The position numbers and the translations under genes were made by a program. The notes beneath the pieces are model-generated. The model was not told the origin of the DNA and searched no databases. It saw nothing but the letters and a program-made list of their open reading frames with translations. Shown here one piece after another: positions 41,499 to 50,086 of a DNA stretch of 64,000 nucleotides; positions within the stretch are counted from its first letter, which is position 1, and each line of letters opens with the position of its first letter. This DNA is from Nocardia miyunensis NBRC 108239 (lineage in GTDB: Bacteria; Actinomycetota; Actinomycetes; Mycobacteriales; Mycobacteriaceae): contig NZ_BDBQ01000029.1 in NCBI RefSeq assembly GCF_001613065.1, positions 62,001 through 126,000 of the forward strand, given 5' to 3'.

Positions 41499-42353
41499 GT
41501 GGTGAATTCGGCGACACAGCTCGCCACGGTCGCGTTCTTGCTGGCCTGTCCCGAATGCGGTGACGTTCTGGCCGTGCGCGATCGTTCATTGTTCTGCGCG
41601 CGCGGACATGGTTTCGATATCGCCCGGCAGGGATACGTGAGCCTGCTGACGGGTGCGTCGACGAAAATGTCCGGCGATACCGCGGCCATGCTCGACGCAC
41701 GGGCCGCCTTTCAGGATGCGCGCCATTTCGCACCCATCGCCGACGCGGTGGCCGCCGCCGTTCACCGGGACGCCCCGCCGTCCCCATTCTCGATTCTCGA
41801 GATCGGCGCCGGTACCGGGTATTACCTCGCCGCGGCATTGGACGCCGCGCCGGATGCGCACGGGATCGCCTTGGACGTGTCCAAGCCCGCCGCCCGGCGC
41901 GGCGCCCGCGCACATCCGCGCGCCGCCTCGATCCTCGCCGACGCCTGGCGCGGCCTGCCGATCCGGGACGGCCGGATCGATCACGTGCTGTCGGTGTTCG
42001 CACCCCGCAACGCCGACGAGATCGCCCGGACGCTCACCCCGGATGGTCTGGTCACGGTGGTCACCCCGACGCCGCGCCACCTGTCCGAGCTGATCGAGCC
42101 GCTGGCCATGATCGGCGTGGACACCGCCAAGGACGATCGTCTCGCCGAGACGATGTCCGCGCATTTCACTCTCCGCGACCGCGACGTCGTGGAGTACTCG
42201 ATGAAACTCACCCACACCGACATCGCCGATGTCGCCGCCATGGGCCCCTCGGCCCATCACGCCGCGCAGCAGCGCGCCGAGCGGATCGCCGCCCTGACCG
42301 ACGTCGTCCAGGTGACGGCCTCGGTCACGGTGTCCACCTTCGGAATTCGGTGA
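41499..42353 (+). CDS. 23S rRNA (guanine-N1)-methyltransferase, RlmA/TlrB-like
   Basis: SAM-dependent methyltransferase of 284 aa. The N-terminal zinc ribbon (CPECGD then LFCARGHGF) and FDIARQGYVSLL are diagnostic for the RlmA group, which methylates G745 or G748 of 23S rRNA; in the RlmAII/TlrB branch this contributes to resistance to mycinosylated macrolides such as tylosin. The SAM motif is ILEIGAGTGYY. Which of the two positions is methylated cannot be told from sequence by eye. It starts at GTG 41499 (or the next codon GTG), 18 bp after the DUF3117 stop. Confidence 0.9.
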   Translation: MVNSATQLATVAFLLACPECGDVLAVRDRSLFCARGHGFDIARQGYVSLLTGASTKMSGDTAAMLDARAAFQDARHFAPIADAVAAAVHRDAPPSPFSILEIGAGTGYYLAAALDAAPDAHGIALDVSKPAARRGARAHPRAASILADAWRGLPIRDGRIDHVLSVFAPRNADEIARTLTPDGLVTVVTPTPRHLSELIEPLAMIGVDTAKDDRLAETMSAHFTLRDRDVVEYSMKLTHTDIADVAAMGPSAHHAAQQRAERIAALTDVVQVTASVTVSTFGIR

Positions 42354-42355
42354 AA

Positions 42356-43552
42356 TCAGCCCTTACGGAGGCGTTCGTACAGGTCCACGGTGCGCGCGGC
42401 GACCTGCGCCCAGTCGAATTCGGCGATAGCGCGGGCGCGTCCGGCGACGCCGAGGGATTCGGCGAGTCGCGAATCTCCGGCGACGGCATTGACCGCCTCG
42501 GCCAGACCGTGTTCGAAATCCGCGGGCGTCTCACCGTCGTAGTGCACCAGACGCCCGGTGGCCTCGGCCACGACCTCCGGAATTCCGCCGACATCCGATG
42601 CGACGACCGCCGTACCGCAGGCCATCGCCTCGAGATTGACGATGCCCAGCGGCTCGTACACCGAGGGGCAGACGAATACCGCCGAGGCCGCCAGGATCTG
42701 CCGCACCTGTTCGGTAGGCAACATCTCGCGAACCCAGAACACTCCCCCGCGACGTTCGGCCAGATCCGCCACCGCCGCCGACGTCTCGACCTCGAGCTGC
42801 GGCGTGTCCGGCGCCCCGGCGCACAGCACGAGCTGAATGCCCGGATCGAAATAGCGGGCGGCGGCGAGCAGATGCCCGACGCCCTTCTGCCGGGTGATCC
42901 GCCCGACGAACGAGACGATCGGCAGATCCGTGCGCACCCCCAGCTCGTCCAGCACGTCGCGGGCCTCGGGAACAGGGCCGCCGGGATGCCAGACCTGCGC
43001 GTCGATTCCGTTGTGTACCACGTGAACCCGGTCCGGATCGATGGACGGATACGCGTCCAGCACATCGCGTCGCATGCCCGCGCTGACCGCGATGATCGCG
43101 TCGGCGTACTCCATCGCGTTGCGCTCGGACCACGAGGACAGCCGGTATCCGCCGCCGAGTTGCTCGGCCTTCCACGGCCGCCGCGGTTCGAGCGAATGTG
43201 CCGTCAGCACATGCGGAATCCCGTACAGCGCGGCGGCCAGATGTCCGGCCAGGCCGGTGTACCAGGTGTGCGAGTGGACCACGTCGACGCCGTCGGCGGC
43301 ATCGGCCATCCGCAGTTGCGCCGACATCATCTGCATGGCCGAATTGGCCGCGTACAGCATGGGATCGGGTTGATGCACCACCGCGTCGTCGCGCGGGATT
43401 CCCATACAGTGCACCGTCACATCGCACAGCTGTCGCAGCTTCGCGGTCAGCTGGGTGACGTGTACCCCCGCACCGCCATACACCTCGGGCGGATATTCGC
43501 GGGTCATCATCGCGACCCGGAGCCGGTCACGTTCCTGGGGCTCGCCGCTCAC
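42356..43552 (-). CDS. glgA: GT4 glycogen synthase/maltose-1-phosphate synthase (GlgA/GlgM)
   Basis: Glycosyltransferase family 4 enzyme of 398 aa. In mycobacteria the orthologue (Rv1212c) uses ADP-glucose to make maltose-1-phosphate for alpha-glucan; older annotation is glycogen synthase. Key features are MTREYPPEVYGGAGVHVTQL with the nucleotide-sugar Gly loop, VHSHTWYTGLAG, VGRITRQKGVGHLL, and the C-terminal EPLGIVNLEAMACG with the retaining-GT acid Glu. The GTG start at 43552 overlaps the stop of a 31-codon leader frame. It is divergent from glgC, which makes its substrate. Confidence 0.93.
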   Translation of the reverse strand: MSGEPQERDRLRVAMMTREYPPEVYGGAGVHVTQLTAKLRQLCDVTVHCMGIPRDDAVVHQPDPMLYAANSAMQMMSAQLRMADAADGVDVVHSHTWYTGLAGHLAAALYGIPHVLTAHSLEPRRPWKAEQLGGGYRLSSWSERNAMEYADAIIAVSAGMRRDVLDAYPSIDPDRVHVVHNGIDAQVWHPGGPVPEARDVLDELGVRTDLPIVSFVGRITRQKGVGHLLAAARYFDPGIQLVLCAGAPDTPQLEVETSAAVADLAERRGGVFWVREMLPTEQVRQILAASAVFVCPSVYEPLGIVNLEAMACGTAVVASDVGGIPEVVAEATGRLVHYDGETPADFEHGLAEAVNAVAGDSRLAESLGVAGRARAIAEFDWAQVAARTVDLYERLRKG

Positions 43553-43644
43553 GACTGCGCCTCGCTGACGCTCGCCTCCGTCGTGCGCGGCGCGCGCTGT
43601 GTTGATGGTTCGCTCGCAAGCTCACTCACGACACGGGAACTCAC
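43549..43644 (-). CDS. Possible 31-aa leaderless leader peptide upstream of glgA
   Basis: On the minus strand TAGGTTGGAC ends 2 nt before a GTG at 43644 that opens a 31-codon frame. Its TGA (43551-43549) overlaps the glgA GTG at 43552 as GTGA. From codon 6 the peptide ends in S-V-S-E-x-x-S, as does the htrA leader (58385-58468), and both share an S-E-P motif. Codons 6 to 31 correspond to the start-codon repeat. Translation is not demonstrated. Confidence 0.4.
   Translation of the reverse strand: MSSRVVSELASEPSTQRAPRTTEASVSEAQS
43553..43629 (-). repeat. Start-codon repeat upstream of glgA (77 bp)
   Basis: On the minus strand the unit runs from a GTGAG at 43629 to the glgA GTGAG at 43552, with GTCGTGAG directly repeated at both ends. 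The interior shares AACCA, ACACAGC, CGAGCG(T/C)AGCGAGG and the final CGTGA with the htrA copy at 58385-58464. It places an extra start codon and a short frame before the gene. Confidence 0.6.
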
Positions 43645-43646
43645 CG

Positions 43647-43711
43647 GTCCAACCTAATCGTTCACCTTCGTCATCACCACCCGTCCAGCCCTCGGGCTGT
43701 AGGTTGGACTC
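43647..43711. promoter_or_regulatory. Mirrored TAGGTTGGAC elements between glgA and glgC
   Basis: TAGGTTGGAC occurs on the plus strand at 43700-43709 and on the minus strand at 43656-43647. On each side a GTG follows after 2 nt: the glgC start (43712) and the glgA leader start (43644). The T-A-G-G-T-T part fits a -10 box of leaderless transcripts, so the two divergent promoters look like duplicated copies that would be controlled together. Confidence 0.5.
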
Positions 43712-44926
43712 GTGAGGAGCCAGCCGCACGTACTCGGGATCGTGCTCGCCGGTGGTGAGGGCAAGCGTCTGTTCCCGCTCACCAAGGATCGCGCCAAACC
43801 CGCGGTCCCGTTCGGGGGTGCGTACCGGCTGATCGATTTCGTGCTGTCCAATCTGGTCAATGCCGGATATCTGCGGATATGCGTTCTCACCCAGTACAAG
43901 TCGCATTCGCTGGACCGGCACATCTCGCAGACGTGGCGGTTGTCCGGATTCGGCGGGGAATACATCACCCCGGTGCCCGCGCAGCAGCGGCTGGGCCCGC
44001 GCTGGTACACCGGCAGCGCCGACGCGATCATGCAGTCGCTCAACCTGATCTACGACGAGGATCCCGACTACATCGTCGTGTTCGGCGCCGATCACGTGTA
44101 TCGGATGGACCCCGAACAACTCGTTGCCCACCACATCGATTCCGCCGCCGGGGTGACCGTGGCCGGAATCCGGGTGCCGCGCAGTGAGGCGAGCGCGTTC
44201 GGCTGCATCGATTCCGACGAGTCCGGCCGGATCACGCAATTCCTGGAGAAACCCGCCCATCCGCCCGGCATCCCGGACGACCCGAATATGACCTTCGCCT
44301 CGATGGGCAACTACGTATTCACCACCAAAACCCTCGTGGACGCGATCCGCGCCGACGCCGACGATTCGGATTCCGATCACGACATGGGCGGCGACATCAT
44401 CCCGAACCTGGTCGCCCAGGGGGAGGCCAGCGTCTACGACTTCGCCGAGAACGACGTCCCCGGCTCCACCGACCGCGACCGCGGCTACTGGCGCGACGTC
44501 GGCACCATAGACGCCTTCTACGACGCCCACATGGACCTGGTCTCGGTACACCCCGTCTTCAACCTCTACAACCGCCACTGGCCCATCCGCGGCGCCGCGG
44601 AAAACCTCCCGCCCGCCAAATTCGCCCAGGGCGGCCTGGCCCAGGAATCCATCGTCGGCTCCGGCAGCATCCTGTCCGCGGCCACGGTCCGCAATTCCGT
44701 ACTCAGCTCGAACGTGTTCGTCGAGGACGGCGCGACCGTCGAGGGCAGCGTCCTGCTCCCCGGCGTCCGCGTGGGCCGCGGCGCGGTGGTACGCCGCGCG
44801 ATCCTGGACAAGAACGTCATGGTCGGCGAGGGCGAGATCATCGGCGTCGACCTGGAACGGGACCGCCAGCGTTTCGCGGTGAGCAACGGGGGTGTGGTGA
44901 CGGTCGGCAAAGGTGTTTGGGTGTAA
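43712..44926 (+). CDS. glgC: Glucose-1-phosphate adenylyltransferase
   Basis: ADP-glucose pyrophosphorylase, 404 aa, makes the sugar donor used by the divergent glgA product. The N-terminal nucleotidyltransferase signature [28 protein letters not shown] (split here by its ends [12 protein letters not shown] and KPAVPFGG), [16 protein letters not shown]-type [10 protein letters not shown], and [11 protein letters not shown] are all present, followed by a left-handed beta-helix domain ([20 protein letters not shown]). The GTG at 43712 lies 6 nt after TAGGTT, so the mRNA is probably leaderless. Activity in this family is tuned by allosteric sugar phosphates. Confidence 0.95.
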   Translation: MRSQPHVLGIVLAGGEGKRLFPLTKDRAKPAVPFGGAYRLIDFVLSNLVNAGYLRICVLTQYKSHSLDRHISQTWRLSGFGGEYITPVPAQQRLGPRWYTGSADAIMQSLNLIYDEDPDYIVVFGADHVYRMDPEQLVAHHIDSAAGVTVAGIRVPRSEASAFGCIDSDESGRITQFLEKPAHPPGIPDDPNMTFASMGNYVFTTKTLVDAIRADADDSDSDHDMGGDIIPNLVAQGEASVYDFAENDVPGSTDRDRGYWRDVGTIDAFYDAHMDLVSVHPVFNLYNRHWPIRGAAENLPPAKFAQGGLAQESIVGSGSILSAATVRNSVLSSNVFVEDGATVEGSVLLPGVRVGRGAVVRRAILDKNVMVGEGEIIGVDLERDRQRFAVSNGGVVTVGKGVWV

Positions 44927-45087
44927 GGGAATTCGCTATTGCCAGTGCAAAATCCGTTGTCCCACACCCTCACCGAAGTCCTCGGCGGCGTCCCGGCACG
45001 TGACTTGTCGGCGGTGTTCGGACGTGCCGCGGAGACTCGCCGGTATCGAGACCGAAGTTGTCGGTGGTGGCGGGTAGCTTGCCGAAC

Positions 45088-46068
45088 ATGGGGGTCCAAC
45101 CATCGAATCCGCACGACGCGCTGTTCCGCAGCATCATGCAGCGCGACGGCCAGCTTGCCGGTGAGCTACAGATCGCACTCCCGCCGGAGCTCGTGATGCG
45201 AATCGACTGGAGTGTGTGGCGGTACATACCCAACGACCTGGTAGCCCCAGGGTTGGAATGCCGCCAGACCGACCTGTTCGTCGAGACACGATTCGATGGC
45301 GCCGAGGCCCTCATGTACATCCATGTCGAGCATCAGAGCCGTCCGGACCCCCTGATGACATTCCGGATGGGTGAGTACATGTTCGGGCATTGGCGCCAGT
45401 ACGTGGACCGGTCGGAGAAGGTACCGACGTCGCTACCGGTGATCCTTCCGGTGGTGGTGAATTCGGGGCCGCGGAATCAACCCTGGAGATACTCGACGCA
45501 GTTCGCAGATATGTTCGCGCTGGCCGAGGACGCGCGGGCGGCACTGACCCGGTATCTGCCGACGTTCGACATCATCGTCGACGATATCGCTGCCATCTCG
45601 CTGGACGAGCTGGCCAAGCGCCCGATCCCGGCCGCAGCACTGCTGGTGTTCGCGCTGCACAAGAGCGCCAGTAAAAATCCCGACCTGGTGCAGACACTTG
45701 CGCCGGTGATCGAGAAGTTCCAGAACCTCGAAAACGAGCCCGGCGGAATGATCGACCTGCGCGATATCATCGGATACATCGTCGAGGTCGGCGACATCGA
45801 CGATGACGACTTCGTGGAGCTGATCGATCAGTTCGGGCCGCGAGCCAAGGAGGTAGCCGTGACAACCGCAGAACGTTTCCGCGCTGAAGGTCTGGAAAAG
45901 GGCCGGGTCGAGGGCCTGACACAAAGTCTGCTGAGTCTGCTCACGGCAAAATTCGGTGACGTCCCGACCGACGTCGAGGACCACATCCACGCTGCTGACC
46001 CGGACCAGCTCCAGAGCTGGACCTTGAAGATCCTGTCCGCGACCACTATCGGCGAGGTCTTCGAGTAG
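45088..46068 (+). CDS. Rpn-family PD-(D/E)XK nuclease-like protein
   Basis: A 326-aa protein of the Rpn/YhgA-like family, recombination-promoting nucleases once annotated as putative transposases. The opening NPHDALFRSIMQ, the catalytic Asp in RQTDLFVETRF and the following YIHVEHQSRPDPLMTFRM match the family core, in which EHQS replaces ExK. A helical region (about residues 140-250) and a charged C-terminal helix ERFRAEGLEKGRVEGL complete it. The ATG at 45088 gives the family's usual start; the frame extends 10 codons upstream. It lies among accessory genes and may act in DNA exchange or defence. Confidence 0.85.
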   Translation: MGVQPSNPHDALFRSIMQRDGQLAGELQIALPPELVMRIDWSVWRYIPNDLVAPGLECRQTDLFVETRFDGAEALMYIHVEHQSRPDPLMTFRMGEYMFGHWRQYVDRSEKVPTSLPVILPVVVNSGPRNQPWRYSTQFADMFALAEDARAALTRYLPTFDIIVDDIAAISLDELAKRPIPAAALLVFALHKSASKNPDLVQTLAPVIEKFQNLENEPGGMIDLRDIIGYIVEVGDIDDDDFVELIDQFGPRAKEVAVTTAERFRAEGLEKGRVEGLTQSLLSLLTAKFGDVPTDVEDHIHAADPDQLQSWTLKILSATTIGEVFE

Positions 46069-46384
46069 TTCCGCGCGAGACCATCGGCGGCGAAGCAGAA
46101 CGTGGCGGTGGTGATGGAGAGAACCGGTTCGGCACTCGATCAACGCTACAACCGATGATTCGAACGAAGACCGCGAAGTCGCGGCCGGATGTCGAACTGA
46201 TCGGCCTCGATCGACTCTACGGCCGCTGACCCGGGACGTCGACGAACAACATTGGGGTGTACAAGAATTCGCGGATTCCAGCGCAAATTCGACCTCCAAC
46301 GAGCGATGGCCTCGCTCGACGTCTGGCGTGGAGCGAGGCCGTCAGTTCGCACGAAAGATTTTGTCAGGAAAGAGAATCAAGCCC
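46069..46384. other. 316-bp spacer with a 10-bp hairpin
   Basis: Between the convergent Rpn and DUF397 genes. GGCCTCGCTC (46308-46317) and its complement (46331-46340) form a 10-bp stem with a 13-nt loop, a possible terminator for either strand. Overlapping short frames on the plus strand (46252, 46257) have no recognisable content. Confidence 0.4.
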
Positions 46385-46573
46385 TCAGCCATGCACGGAC
46401 GCGATTAAGGCATCCCACTCGGCCGGACCGAAGGTCAAGGCAGGCCCGGTCGGGTTCTTCGAGTCACGCACACCGACCTGACCGTCGCTCAGCCATGCGA
46501 CCTCCACACATTCGCTCTGGCTACTGCTATAGCTACTCTTGAACCAGTTCACGCCAGGTAGATCAGTATTCAC
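46385..46573 (-). CDS. DUF397 domain protein
   Basis: Small actinomycete protein of 62 aa. WFKSSYSSSQSECVEVA and VRDSKNPTGPALTF are the two conserved halves of DUF397, ending WDALIASV. Its ATG overlaps the stop of the XRE gene, the standard layout of these pairs. In Streptomyces such XRE/DUF397 pairs (for example WhiJ-like systems and BldB relatives) affect development, and some behave like toxin-antitoxin or sigma-binding partners; the role here is unknown. Confidence 0.92.
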   Translation of the reverse strand: MNTDLPGVNWFKSSYSSSQSECVEVAWLSDGQVGVRDSKNPTGPALTFGPAEWDALIASVHG

Positions 46574-47457
46574 GCCGAATAGCTCCTTGCCACCTGCCTG
46601 AGCAGGTCTCGCGACTTCGCCTCGTCCAGTGCTGTCTTCCGAATGTCCTCAGCAAGCTCATGGTAGCGCCGAACATCCTCGGGCTTCTCGAGGTAGAGAT
46701 CGTTGCTCATCTGACTCTCGAGGAAGACGAGAGGCGGCTCCAACGGGCGGCCCTTGGCGTCATTACCGAATTCCAGAATCACGAAGGGGCCATGGAGCAT
46801 TCCCCACGTGCATCCAGCCGCAAAAGGATGGATGCGGATCGAGACGTTCGGCAATTTGCCAATCTCGGCCAGATGCCGGAGCTGTGCTGCCATAACTCGC
46901 TGACTTCCCACGACGCGATGCAGTGCTGATTCATGAAGCACCACTTCGAGATTCACCGGCATCGTCTTGCGAGTGACGATGGCCTGTCGTTTCAGTCTCA
47001 ACTCCACTCGTCGGTCGACATCATCCTGGCCGACATAGCCGGGGTAAGCACTGAACACCGCCCGCGCGTACGCCGCTGTCTGCAACAACCCAGGCACATG
47101 CTCGTGATACGAAAAAATCTGGCGCGCAGAGGCTTCGAGTCCGACAAACATGTTGAAGTTGTCCGAGAACAAACCGCTGAATGCGCTGTACCAGGACTTG
47201 ACCTGCGCCTGTTTGGCCAGCTCGATCGCACGCTCAGCATCATCCGAATCCACCTCGAGGACCTCGCAGAGCGCCTGAACATCCCGCACGCGAACCTTCT
47301 TCACCTTGCCGGACTCGATGCGTTGCAAACCGGCGGAACTGAGTTCCACCAGCTCAGCCACTCGTTCAATGGACAACCCGACCTCGTTGCGCGCCTTGCG
47401 AAGAAAGCGCCCGAGCTGACGCCGAGGCAGCGTCGAAGGTTCGTCGTTACCGGTCAT
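46570..47457 (-). CDS. XRE-family regulator with DUF5753 domain
   Basis: DNA-binding protein of 295 aa. The helix-turn-helix is at about residues 12-60 (LGRFLRKARNEVGLSIERVAELVELSSAGLQRIESGK, given by its ends LGRFLRKAR and QRIESGK). The DUF5753 domain starts near residue 105 (SYHEHVPGLLQTAAYARAVF) and includes RQAIVTR, LHESALHR and LPNVSIRIHPFAAG. ATG at 47457 follows AGGAGG by about 10 nt; a longer frame upstream to 47790 is not part of the family. Translationally coupled to the DUF397 gene, which it may regulate or bind. Confidence 0.92.
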   Translation of the reverse strand: MTGNDEPSTLPRRQLGRFLRKARNEVGLSIERVAELVELSSAGLQRIESGKVKKVRVRDVQALCEVLEVDSDDAERAIELAKQAQVKSWYSAFSGLFSDNFNMFVGLEASARQIFSYHEHVPGLLQTAAYARAVFSAYPGYVGQDDVDRRVELRLKRQAIVTRKTMPVNLEVVLHESALHRVVGSQRVMAAQLRHLAEIGKLPNVSIRIHPFAAGCTWGMLHGPFVILEFGNDAKGRPLEPPLVFLESQMSNDLYLEKPEDVRRYHELAEDIRKTALDEAKSRDLLRQVARSYSA

Positions 47458-47612
47458 ACCGCTCGTACCTCCTGCGAAAGTGATTGAAACCGAACCGAAA
47501 AGTGAGTTAACCCCGCGAATGATGCGATCGGGTCTCTGGGTTTTCACAAGATCTGCCTTGAATCCCCCAGATCTGATGCCGCCACTGTACATCCGGTGAT
47601 TCGCTGTACGGC

Positions 47613-48002
47613 ATGTTCCCAACAAACAGGGATTGGACTGTCCCCATTGCGATTTCATACCTGAGGCGCGACATATCGAAGTTGAACCAGACCTGGCACG
47701 AGAATCAGTTGCGGTCGCTGGCAAAACGATTCGGGTACGTCCATTCGAAGACGATCGTCTTCGGCCACGCCGATCCCGACCGCATGTCACGTCTTCTGCA
47801 CGAGGCGCACCGCGCCGACGCGGAAGCGATCTTCACACCAACCCTCGCGCACCTCGACTTCACCGACCTCGACACCCTCCTGGCCGACGCCGCCCAATCG
47901 GGCATCCACAGCGTCATAACCTGGAACCCCCTGTTCACCCACCAACTCGACAGCCGAGAACCCCGCTCCCACAACCTCCGCCGCCGAAACCGCCGCGAGT
48001 GA
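47613..48002 (+). CDS. Hypothetical protein with resolvase-like N-terminal sequence
   Basis: A 129-aa frame with a plausible ATG but no strong ribosome site. The segment AISYLRRDISKLNQTWHENQ followed by LAKRFGYVHSKTIVF resembles small Nocardia proteins with a partial serine-recombinase-like fold (AxxYLRxD...RSLAKRxGY). The catalytic Ser and the usual Arg set are not visible, so recombinase activity is unlikely. The C terminus is Arg-rich. It diverges from the XRE gene. It may be a degraded or specialised member. The downstream gap 48003-48236 shows nothing. Confidence 0.55.
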   Translation: MFPTNRDWTVPIAISYLRRDISKLNQTWHENQLRSLAKRFGYVHSKTIVFGHADPDRMSRLLHEAHRADAEAIFTPTLAHLDFTDLDTLLADAAQSGIHSVITWNPLFTHQLDSREPRSHNLRRRNRRE

Positions 48003-48236
48003 CCGCCGAGTCTCCGGCCGGGGCGATCCGCGGATCGAACAAACCGCGCCCGCAACAGCTTTCATCGCATGGGCCGTGGCTGATCAAATGGTCTTTACCC
48101 GCAACGGATTCCACTGCATCGACAGCGGGCCCTCGGTCGGCACTGTTGCAGAGACGACCTGGACGCCCAGGTTTCGTTCTACGCGGGCGTCGCGCGCAAG
48201 CCGTAACGACCTGATTCCCGCCCGGCGCAGGCGAAT

Positions 48237-48683
48237 TCACCGTTCATACCTGACTTGACGCACGTCGACCTCACGCCCACAGCACTCGCAGCGCAGGACC
48301 TGCTCGATACGACCGCCGTCGTCGCCGTGCAGCAGGCGTAGCGGCGGCTCGCTGACACACCAGCGGTCACCCCAGCGCATCAGCGCCACCGTGACCCCGT
48401 AGAGGTCGAGCCCCTTCTCCGTGAGCCGATACTCCTCGCGCAGGGGTTTCTCGCTGTACCGATGTCGTTCGAGAATGCCGTTGTCGACGAGTCGTTTCAG
48501 TCGCTCCGCCAACACATTTCGCGCGACGCCGAGGTTGCGGCACAGGTCGGTGAAACGTCGCACCCCGAAGAACGCCTCGCGCAGGATCAGGAACGTCCAC
48601 CGGTCACCGACCTGATCCAGCGCGGCCTCGACCGAATCGACACGTCCATGAGCGATGCCGGAGCCGTTGTCTTCATCGAGCAT
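48237..48683 (-). CDS. HxlR-family transcriptional regulator
   Basis: Winged-helix regulator of 148 aa. The HxlR core is clear: ALDQVGDRWTFLILREAFFGVRRFTDL (given by its ends VGDRWTFLILREA and RRFTDL), LGVARNVLAERLKRLVDNGILER and EYRLTEKGLDL. A C-terminal knuckle CECCGREV could bind zinc. The divergent SDR gene starts 102 bp away, and the inverted repeat GTCGGTT-N9-AACCGAC lies between, so the regulator probably controls the SDR gene and itself. HxlR proteins often respond to aldehydes, quinones or redox signals. Confidence 0.9.
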   Translation of the reverse strand: MLDEDNGSGIAHGRVDSVEAALDQVGDRWTFLILREAFFGVRRFTDLCRNLGVARNVLAERLKRLVDNGILERHRYSEKPLREEYRLTEKGLDLYGVTVALMRWGDRWCVSEPPLRLLHGDDGGRIEQVLRCECCGREVDVRQVRYER

Positions 48684-48717
48684 CCGGTCACCCTATCCCC
48701 GAAACAAAGGCCGGCTA

Positions 48718-48740
48718 GTCGGTTGCGATTAAGAACCGAC
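48718..48740. promoter_or_regulatory. Candidate HxlR operator
   Basis: Inverted repeat GTCGGTT (48718-48724), 9-nt spacer, AACCGAC (48734-48740), with a further AACCGAC half-site at 48767-48773 just before the SDR start region. Located in the HxlR/SDR divergent gap. Likely bound by the HxlR protein. Confidence 0.5.
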
Positions 48741-48785
48741 CAGAGCTAGGGTCAGTATTGATCTGAAACCGACATGGAGGTGCTC

Positions 48786-49646
48786 GTGGCCGTGAAGATG
48801 CCGACCTGGATGATCGGCGCGCTGCTCAGGCCGCTCCCCTCCGCACGGCGCGCGGCGATGCGGATCAGACTCTCGGCCGACGAACCGATTTCGGGTAAGC
48901 GGATCGTTGTCACCGGCGGATCGTCCGGCATCGGACGCGCGACGGCGACACGTCTGGCCGAGTTGGGCGGCGAGATCGTGCTGGTCGCCAGGCGGCAGGC
49001 AGAGCTGGATCTGGTTCGCGACGAGGTCGTCCGCGCCGGTGGTCGAGCGCATGCGCTGGCTTGCGATCTCACCGATCCGCGAGCAGTTGAACAGCTGGCC
49101 GCCGAGATCACCGACCGCTGTGGCAGCGTCGATATCTTGATCAACAATGCAGGCCGTTCCATCCGGCGAACCGTCGATGAATCATTCGGTCGCCTTCATG
49201 ATTTCGAACGGACGATGGCCGTCAACTACTTCGGCCCCGTCGGACTCACACTCGCACTGCTGCCATCGATGCTCGAACGCGGTCGTGGCCACATCATCAA
49301 CGTGGCCACCTGGGGAGTTCCAGCCGGAACCATGCCGAAGTTCGCCGCATACCACGGATCGAAATCAGCATTGACGGCATTCGGGCGAAGCCTCGCCGCA
49401 GAGACCGCCGCGCGAGGCATTCATGTGACGACACTGCACTTTCCGCTCGTGCACACACCGATGACCGCACCGACCGCCGACTACCGCAGTCTGCCCGCTC
49501 TGAGCCCCTCTGCCGCAGCGGAATGGATGATCACAGCGATCCGAACGAAACCGACGGCGCTACGACCCGCTTACGTTTCTCTGATCCGAGCCGCGGCGAC
49601 GATATCCCCGACACTCGCCGACTCATTGGTGTTCGCAGCCACCTGA
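48786..49646 (+). CDS. SDR-family NAD(P)-dependent oxidoreductase
   Basis: Short-chain dehydrogenase of 286 aa. A hydrophobic N-terminal stretch (WMIGALLRPLPSARR) precedes the cofactor motif TGGSSGIGRATA, then NNAGRSIRR, the Ser strand HIINVATWGV and the active-site Y-x-x-x-K as AAYHGSKSAL. The catalytic Ser position reads Thr (NVATWG), a departure from the usual S-Y-K triad. I chose the GTG at 48786 because GGAGG ends 5 nt before it; the ATG at 48774 overlaps that ribosome site. Probably controlled by the divergent HxlR regulator. Substrate unknown. Confidence 0.88.
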   Translation: MAVKMPTWMIGALLRPLPSARRAAMRIRLSADEPISGKRIVVTGGSSGIGRATATRLAELGGEIVLVARRQAELDLVRDEVVRAGGRAHALACDLTDPRAVEQLAAEITDRCGSVDILINNAGRSIRRTVDESFGRLHDFERTMAVNYFGPVGLTLALLPSMLERGRGHIINVATWGVPAGTMPKFAAYHGSKSALTAFGRSLAAETAARGIHVTTLHFPLVHTPMTAPTADYRSLPALSPSAAAEWMITAIRTKPTALRPAYVSLIRAAATISPTLADSLVFAAT

Positions 49647-49669
49647 TTCTCAATGGTGTTCGCAGCCGG

Positions 49670-49897
49670 CTATTTCCAGCCCGGCGGAGGTGTATTCGGC
49701 CCCGCGGTGCAGAACGGATAGCAGGTGCCCTGGGTCGGCGTGGGGGTCGGGGTCGTGGAGTGGTGGCTGCCGAAGCCGCCGGTCACCAGGAGCATGACCA
49801 GGAGGGCGACGAAGACGGCGAAACCGAGGACCACCGCGACGAGCACGATCCACCCGCGCGGCATGACCTCGATAAGAATTGCACGCTGGATCACCAC
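49670..49897 (-). CDS. Small one-pass membrane protein with GTCxPFC motif (copy 2)
   Basis: A 75-aa protein: short N terminus with MPRGWI, one long transmembrane helix (VLVAVVLGFAVFVALLVMLLV), then a Ser/His/Thr/Pro-rich outer segment with GTCYPFC, whose two Cys could form a disulfide. The protein at 52382-52618 has the same plan (MPGGFIG, helix, GTCAPFC), so they are paralogues. The two bracket the putative effector and lipoprotein genes on the same strand. Function unknown; a role in secretion, immunity or anchoring is possible. The start may be GTG 49897 or an internal ATG. Confidence 0.6.
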   Translation of the reverse strand: MVIQRAILIEVMPRGWIVLVAVVLGFAVFVALLVMLLVTGGFGSHHSTTPTPTPTQGTCYPFCTAGPNTPPPGWK

Positions 49898-50086
49898 TGC
49901 CCATCACCCCACAACCGAATCGCACACTGCCCCAATCGTATCGGTTCGAGCCAAATCGGGTGGGCGGTGGCTCGAGATCGGTCGGCGATGCTGGTCAGGG
50001 CGGGTGTGCCGCTGAGGTTCACGTGGCAGAACAGCGCTCGGGGCGGCGGCCGACCGCTCTGGTCTCGTCCACCGCCGCGGCAGGCT

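Noticed and set aside
47613..48002. Active serine recombinase
   Set aside because: Resemblance is limited to an N-terminal segment; the catalytic Ser and Arg cluster are not visible and there is no DNA-binding domain.
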